Source: Ardenticatenaceae bacterium (GTDB lineage: Bacteria > Chloroflexota > Anaerolineae > Promineifilales > Promineifilaceae). Taken from it: a DNA stretch of 64,000 nucleotides. Position 1 is the stretch's first letter. Each line of letters opens with the position of its first letter. Positions 60,322-64,000 of the stretch are shown piece by piece. Below the pieces are notes generated by a model. The model searched no databases. It was not told the origin of the DNA and worked only from the letters and a program-made list of their open reading frames with translations. Both the position numbers and the translations under genes were made by a program. The stretch spans positions 496,001-560,000 of the forward strand of contig JACKBS010000009.1 in the NCBI GenBank assembly GCA_020634435.1, in the 5' to 3' direction.

Positions 60322-61056
60322 TTAGAACACCACCAGTACAAAGATTGTGGTCACGAATGTGGCGAGGGCCATGTATAGTGGGTTGTAAGAGGAGCCAAAG
60401 TATGGCAGGAGTGAAAAAGTAGTATTGTACGTGGCGTGCATGGCGATGGTGCTAAAAACAGTGTGGCCGGTCGCGACGTACACTTTGGTTAGCAGTACGC
60501 GGAAGAGAATGGTGAAAATGCACTGCCAAAAAATCCAAACGGCCGTATGATGCGTTTGCCAAAAAGGGATGATGTGCCACACAGCCCACGCGACGCCCAC
60601 AACCAGACCCGCTGTGACAACGGAATAGCGTTGCAGCAACTCATCGGTCATAACGGCCGTCCAGCCAATCTGTTCACAGTAACCGCTAACGCCGTACACC
60701 AGCAAAAAGATGGGAATCGTGTAGAGCGGCGTCCTTTTATCGGGCACATCAACGCCGATCCAGCGCATGATCAGGTACGATGCAGCAACAACCAGTGGCA
60801 TCAGCACAAAGATGCCTATCCGCCAGCCTGGGTTCTGAATACGCTGCACGTCGAAGCCACGCAACAACAAGTCACGCACTGAGCCATGATCCTGGCGAGT
60901 AACAACGACTGCCGCCAGCAAAATTGAGAGGAACGACAGGGCGCTAAAGGGCAGCTTGACAGGAATAAATTTTGTCGTGTCTAGGAAGCTGGCCGCTAGC
61001 CAGAGCGGCAGCGAAAAAAGAAGCGCGAGCCACAAAAAGTGAGGCAACGTTTTCAT
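60322..61056 (-). CDS. CPBP-like (Abi) membrane protein with a degenerate first motif
   Basis: 244 residues, about seven to eight helices. The CPBP/Abi layout is visible: YCEQIGWTAVMTDELLQ in place of the usual EExxxR, VAWAVWHIIPFW (second motif, His), and IAMHATYNTTF (third motif). The second Glu and Arg of motif one are missing, so peptidase activity is doubtful. It overlaps the oxidoreductase gene by four bases and precedes the hydrolase gene. Confidence 0.75.
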   Translation of the reverse strand: MKTLPHFLWLALLFSLPLWLAASFLDTTKFIPVKLPFSALSFLSILLAAVVVTRQDHGSVRDLLLRGFDVQRIQNPGWRIGIFVLMPLVVAASYLIMRWIGVDVPDKRTPLYTIPIFLLVYGVSGYCEQIGWTAVMTDELLQRYSVVTAGLVVGVAWAVWHIIPFWQTHHTAVWIFWQCIFTILFRVLLTKVYVATGHTVFSTIAMHATYNTTFSLLPYFGSSYNPLYMALATFVTTIFVLVVF

Positions 61057-61535
61057 TCGTTGGCCCTTCCAACTGTTTCCAGATGGAAGACTGGATATTT
61101 GGTCGCTACCTTAGCAAATGCCGCCACGGGGGCATCTTTGTTGACGGGAATGTGTGGTCGTGCGCCATCTGCTTTTTGCAGATAGGCTTTTAAGATGGGT
61201 GCTCTGAGCTGAACATCCACCTCGGTCAAGAGAACATCCTCACGAATGCCGTGATAAAGCGTCGCTTTGCCATTGGCACTTCTCACATTGCGGACCCAAT
61301 TTGCCTCATTACCCAGCATAGAGACCAAATACTTTTGCCCATTCACAACGGCTACCACGAGGGGAAAACGAACAGGTTTGCCTGATTTACGCCCCATCAC
61401 TTCCAGCGTAACCAGGTGTTCGGCAATGAGACCGCGGGCGTGCAGAATGGCCTGGATGCGGTTGAGAATTCTGGCCAGGGTGTGGGGACGGCCGTTTCGG
61501 TACATCCATTGTTTAAAGGTCTTGTAAATCATCAC
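61053..61535 (-). CDS. Ddn-like nitroreductase/deazaflavin-dependent oxidoreductase family protein
   Basis: 160 residues, split-barrel fold of the Ddn family. TLEVMGRKSGKPVRFPLVVAVVNGQKYLVSMLGNEANWVRNVRSANGKATL is the family signature for binding F420 or a related flavin. Substrate and cofactor are inferred. First gene of the divergent operon opposite tetR. Confidence 0.87.
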   Translation of the reverse strand: MMIYKTFKQWMYRNGRPHTLARILNRIQAILHARGLIAEHLVTLEVMGRKSGKPVRFPLVVAVVNGQKYLVSMLGNEANWVRNVRSANGKATLYHGIREDVLLTEVDVQLRAPILKAYLQKADGARPHIPVNKDAPVAAFAKVATKYPVFHLETVGRANE

Positions 61536-61590
61536 TTGATTCCTAGCTGTCGTGAATTTGCTGCCATTGTTTTCTCAAAACTGTGGTAAA

Positions 61591-61627
61591 CTTACAGCGT
61601 AAGTCATTGTAATACTTACACTGTAAG
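61591..61627. promoter_or_regulatory. Double TetR operator CTTACA-CGTAAG type
   Basis: Two 13-base palindromes, CTTACAGCGTAAG (61591-61603) and CTTACACTGTAAG (61615-61627), 24 bases apart centre to centre, lie between the divergent tetR and oxidoreductase genes. This is the expected site for the TetR dimer to shut both directions. Confidence 0.85.
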
Positions 61628-61660
61628 TTGTCAATCAGCAAACAAAGGCGAGACAAACCT

Positions 61661-62302
61661 ATGCCCAAAAAACGCGCCCCACTTACCCGCGAATTTGTGT
61701 TAGAAACTGCACTAAAAATATTGGATGAACAAGGCATGGATGGCCTGTCCATGCGGAAACTGGCTTCTGCGCTGCACGTTGAGGCGATGTCGCTTTATAA
61801 CCATGTGCAAAATAAGAATGATTTGCTAAATGGCGTCGTGGATTTGGTTCTTGCCCGCATTGAACTCCCCGACGCTGCCCTGCCGTGGCGCGAGCGTTTA
61901 GAAGCAAGTGCCATAAAAATATATGAGGCATTCATTCAACATCCCACGCTGGTGATTTTGATTTCATCTGAGCAGGTCAATCCAAACGTCATGCAAGGCG
62001 CAGATAGCATCATTGCGGCGCTAGCAGAAGCGGGACTACCGCCGTTGCGGCAGGTGAATGCGTTTCGCGGGCTGCTGGCGATGTGCTTTGGATTTATTCT
62101 GACGCACACGCAGGGGTTTAGCACCACAAAAGAGATGGCCCAGCAAGAATGGGATCAAGCAGATACCAGCCAGTGGGATGCTGAGACTCTGCCACATTTG
62201 GCAAATCTGGCTCCTTATTTTCTACAGACCCATGCCGACGATGATTTCCAGTTTATGCTGCGGGCCTATCTGGATGCTATCCAAGGGAGCCAGGGTGGTT
62301 AG
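61661..62302 (+). CDS. TetR/AcrR-family transcriptional regulator
   Basis: 213 residues from ATG 61661 with an AAAGGCG RBS; a TTG at 61628 would overlap the operator. The N-terminal HTH is LTREFVLETALKILDEQGMDGLSMRKLASALHVEAMSLYNHVQNKNDLL; the C-terminal part (about 80-210) is the helical TetR_C ligand-binding region. It likely represses itself and the divergent operon through the two palindromes upstream. Confidence 0.94.
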   Translation: MPKKRAPLTREFVLETALKILDEQGMDGLSMRKLASALHVEAMSLYNHVQNKNDLLNGVVDLVLARIELPDAALPWRERLEASAIKIYEAFIQHPTLVILISSEQVNPNVMQGADSIIAALAEAGLPPLRQVNAFRGLLAMCFGFILTHTQGFSTTKEMAQQEWDQADTSQWDAETLPHLANLAPYFLQTHADDDFQFMLRAYLDAIQGSQGG

Positions 62303-62394
62303 GATTTTGATTGACCATGTAAGCAGTCAAAAAGCGACGCTGACTTTTAAGCCCGCGTCGCTTGAGGTTAAAACTGAGGAAAGGCTGTGTACGA

Positions 62395-63996
62395 TTAACG
62401 GTGGCTGATCAAAAGCAGTTGGCCCCCTTCGGCCAGATTGTTGTCAGCAATAATGCCATCACGAACGCTGTGGGCCTGAACGGTACCAATGAAGAGCAGT
62501 TCGCCGTCGGCAGTGGGGAACAGGTTGGTGACATCCAGAATGCCCGAGGATTCCCAGTTGCCGATGTCGCCTATGGCAGAATCCGTGGAACCAGTGGGAG
62601 CAACGGCCGTACGGTCCATCTCGGCATTTTGTTCAAAAGCAAACGTGTGCGGGTTCAACTGCCAGATGGATGCTTCCCGACCGCTGGCGCTGCCGAAAAG
62701 TGAACCGGGGCTGGTGGAGCGGTCTTCCTGCACATAGATGTTGCCGTCGCTGGCCCAAACCAGGTTGTCGGCGCTGCGGATGCCAATATCGCCGTAATCA
62801 TCCCCATCATGCAGAATGGTGAGAACGGCCGTCGAGCCAAGCCCAGCTTTGGTGTACTGTGCGGCGCGAATGCGCAGGTCAATTTGATAGATGGTGCCCC
62901 AGTTGTCCGAGGGGAACAGTTGGCCTCGTCCGGTTGAAGCCATGGCTACTTGTTGGTCATTGTCAGGATTGGTGTGCAGGTCTTCAGGCCGCGAGAAAGC
63001 AAATGCCCCTTTATCCGAGGCAGCCTGGCGCAAAGTTGTGTCATCCAGATAACCAGCGGCATCGTAACCAGCTTCATCCGCCATACGGCCGTTGCGCACC
63101 TGAACAGGAATAAAGTGCCCGGCAGTGATGCTGCCCGTCGTGTTAAATGTTTCTGGGCTTACCTGGCCGCGCACATTGCTGCGCCAGACAAATAAATTGC
63201 CTGCTGCCAGACCATTCCGGTCCAGGAAGCTGCCATCACCCAGCGCATTTTTTGTGCCCACGTACAGATAGAGTGGTGCTCCAGCAGAGTCATCACCTAA
63301 CAGGATGGCGACATGGTTGCGGCTGCCAGAATTTACGGCCGTTACATTTTCCCAGGCTCCACGACCCATGGCGGGAACGGCCCACAATTCGCCGGAGTCC
63401 ACATCTAAGGCCCAAATTGACCCACCGTGGGGATGGCCAGATGAGGCCGAGGTTTCTTCCCCTGTAAAGTAGATGTTGTCTACAAACCCATACTGGCCCG
63501 CAGCATATCCTTGGGCCGAGCAGAAGCGCGAAAAACCATCGGTGCTGTTGCCAGCAATTTCATTTATCTGAGACGCATTGGTGACAAGTTGCCCGTTGCG
63601 ATCGTAAACGGCCGAAAAAGCCAATCCCGCCGTCATGATTTCCCGACTGTTTTTGTCAAAATCCATGTATGAAATACGAGCACCGCTCATTTCCGCTCCG
63701 CTGGCTAATTGATAGGCATAGCCGACATTAGGCCCAGCTTCGTGGTTTACCAAAACGCGAACGGTGTTTTCATCCAGATTGTAAGCGGCCGTTCCATCCA
63801 AAATGCCGATGGGTTGGTAACCATCAATCGTTTCGCCAACGGTAAAAGCCGCTGAGGTTGTGTACCCACCGTTGCCCGCCATCATGGGGGCATAGCTGCT
63901 GGCGGCGACGGGAATGACCGCTAGCGTAACCAGCAAGGCCCCTAGTAACAGGGCCGCTTTCTTCATCCAGTGATACGTTTGAATCTGTTTTTTCAT
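62395..63996 (-). CDS. Secreted PhoX-like (DUF839) protein
   Basis: 533 residues with an N-terminal signal peptide (residues about 11-33, KKAALLLGALLVTLAVIPVAASS); an ATG at 63966 would also serve. The beta-propeller of the PhoX/DUF839 family is seen in VRVLVNHEAGPNVGYAYQL, VDNIYFTGEETSASSGHPHGG, AMGRGAWENV and FSRPEDLHTN. PhoX enzymes are calcium/iron-dependent phosphatases outside the cell; conservation of every metal ligand was not checked. The start codon is near the right edge. Confidence 0.87.
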   Translation of the reverse strand: MKKQIQTYHWMKKAALLLGALLVTLAVIPVAASSYAPMMAGNGGYTTSAAFTVGETIDGYQPIGILDGTAAYNLDENTVRVLVNHEAGPNVGYAYQLASGAEMSGARISYMDFDKNSREIMTAGLAFSAVYDRNGQLVTNASQINEIAGNSTDGFSRFCSAQGYAAGQYGFVDNIYFTGEETSASSGHPHGGSIWALDVDSGELWAVPAMGRGAWENVTAVNSGSRNHVAILLGDDSAGAPLYLYVGTKNALGDGSFLDRNGLAAGNLFVWRSNVRGQVSPETFNTTGSITAGHFIPVQVRNGRMADEAGYDAAGYLDDTTLRQAASDKGAFAFSRPEDLHTNPDNDQQVAMASTGRGQLFPSDNWGTIYQIDLRIRAAQYTKAGLGSTAVLTILHDGDDYGDIGIRSADNLVWASDGNIYVQEDRSTSPGSLFGSASGREASIWQLNPHTFAFEQNAEMDRTAVAPTGSTDSAIGDIGNWESSGILDVTNLFPTADGELLFIGTVQAHSVRDGIIADNNLAEGGQLLLISHR

Positions 63997-64000
63997 TTGT

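Larger units (their letters stand above)
2303..63342. repeat. Dispersed palindromic octamer ACGGCCGT (first to last copy)
   Basis: By hand I count about 100 copies, most as AACGGCCGT or ACGGCCGTT. At about 55% GC one or two would be expected by chance in 64 kb. Copies occur in genes on both strands and in all reading frames (codons for TAV, NGR or RP), in promoter spacers and in terminator stems. None occurs in 1-2300 or in the AT-rich cassette 30894-32194. Confidence 0.92.

Noticed and set aside
1..64000. tRNA, rRNA, insertion sequences
   Set aside because: I looked in all larger gaps for cloverleaf features and for transposase-like frames and found none.

Overview
This 64 kb window is a piece of a moderately GC-rich bacterial chromosome. 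The best guess is a member of the Chloroflexota (Anaerolineae-like). This is an inference from the gene repertoire: short EF-Ts, a myo-inositol-phosphate synthase of the actinobacterial/chloroflexal type, a Ddn-like deazaflavin-type oxidoreductase, multi-GAF kinases, GT39 and YfhO membrane proteins, Gram-positive-style lipoproteins and many hairpin repeats between genes. No marker here settles the lineage. No rRNA, tRNA, CRISPR array or transposase was found. The most pervasive signal is a palindromic octamer, ACGGCCGT, usually AACGGCCGTT. By hand I counted about 100 copies, mostly inside genes on both strands, which recalls HIP1 of cyanobacteria.

Layout: 1-1555 holds the 5' part of an AT-rich minus-strand STAND NTPase with an EAD7-like N-terminus. 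1739-11580 holds housekeeping and surface genes: MFS exporter, PduO adenosyltransferase, two paralogous lipoproteins, fructosamine kinase, TPR protein, methyltransferase, YqeY, PgpH, YbeY, DgkA. 11584-17789 holds proline dehydrogenase, a 1203-residue PAS/GAF histidine kinase, 3-methyladenine glycosylase and FabI. 17805-19369 is a SAM-I riboswitch with terminator in front of metK. 19445-24477 is the rpsB-tsf-pyrH-frr-uppS-cdsA cluster, followed by fbp, rho with a long leader, and two tandem LysM/M23 hydrolases, the first with a frameshift. 29833-33023 is rlmN and a HAD phosphatase with an AT-rich two-gene cassette (unknown protein plus AlbA_2 protein) fitted tightly between them.

33144-40522 encodes cell-surface glycosylation (GT2, GT39, YfhO), a TIM-barrel epimerase-like protein and inositol-phosphate synthase. 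40573-44742 carries what I think is the most interesting unit: a strong promoter, a 32-codon leader peptide, a terminator with a competing antiterminator, a second terminator, and two half-ABC exporters whose motifs mark them as an asymmetric heterodimer. The arrangement resembles bmrB-bmrCD of Bacillus subtilis.

57099 down to 45216 is an eleven-gene sugar-use cluster on the minus strand: DeoR regulator, amidohydrolase, SIS isomerase, ABC binding protein and two permeases, MFS transporter, GH4 glycosidase, PfkB kinase, class II aldolase, LacC/FruK-like kinase. It looks built to import a glycoside or amino sugar and feed it through a ketohexose bisphosphate to triose phosphates. The ABC ATPase must be encoded elsewhere.

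57218-58591 is a decaying patch: Phd antitoxin, frameshifted PIN toxin and a truncated CapA remnant. The right end holds a TetR gene with a double operator facing a three-gene operon (Ddn-like oxidoreductase, CPBP-like membrane protein, PAF-acetylhydrolase-like hydrolase), then a secreted PhoX-like protein.
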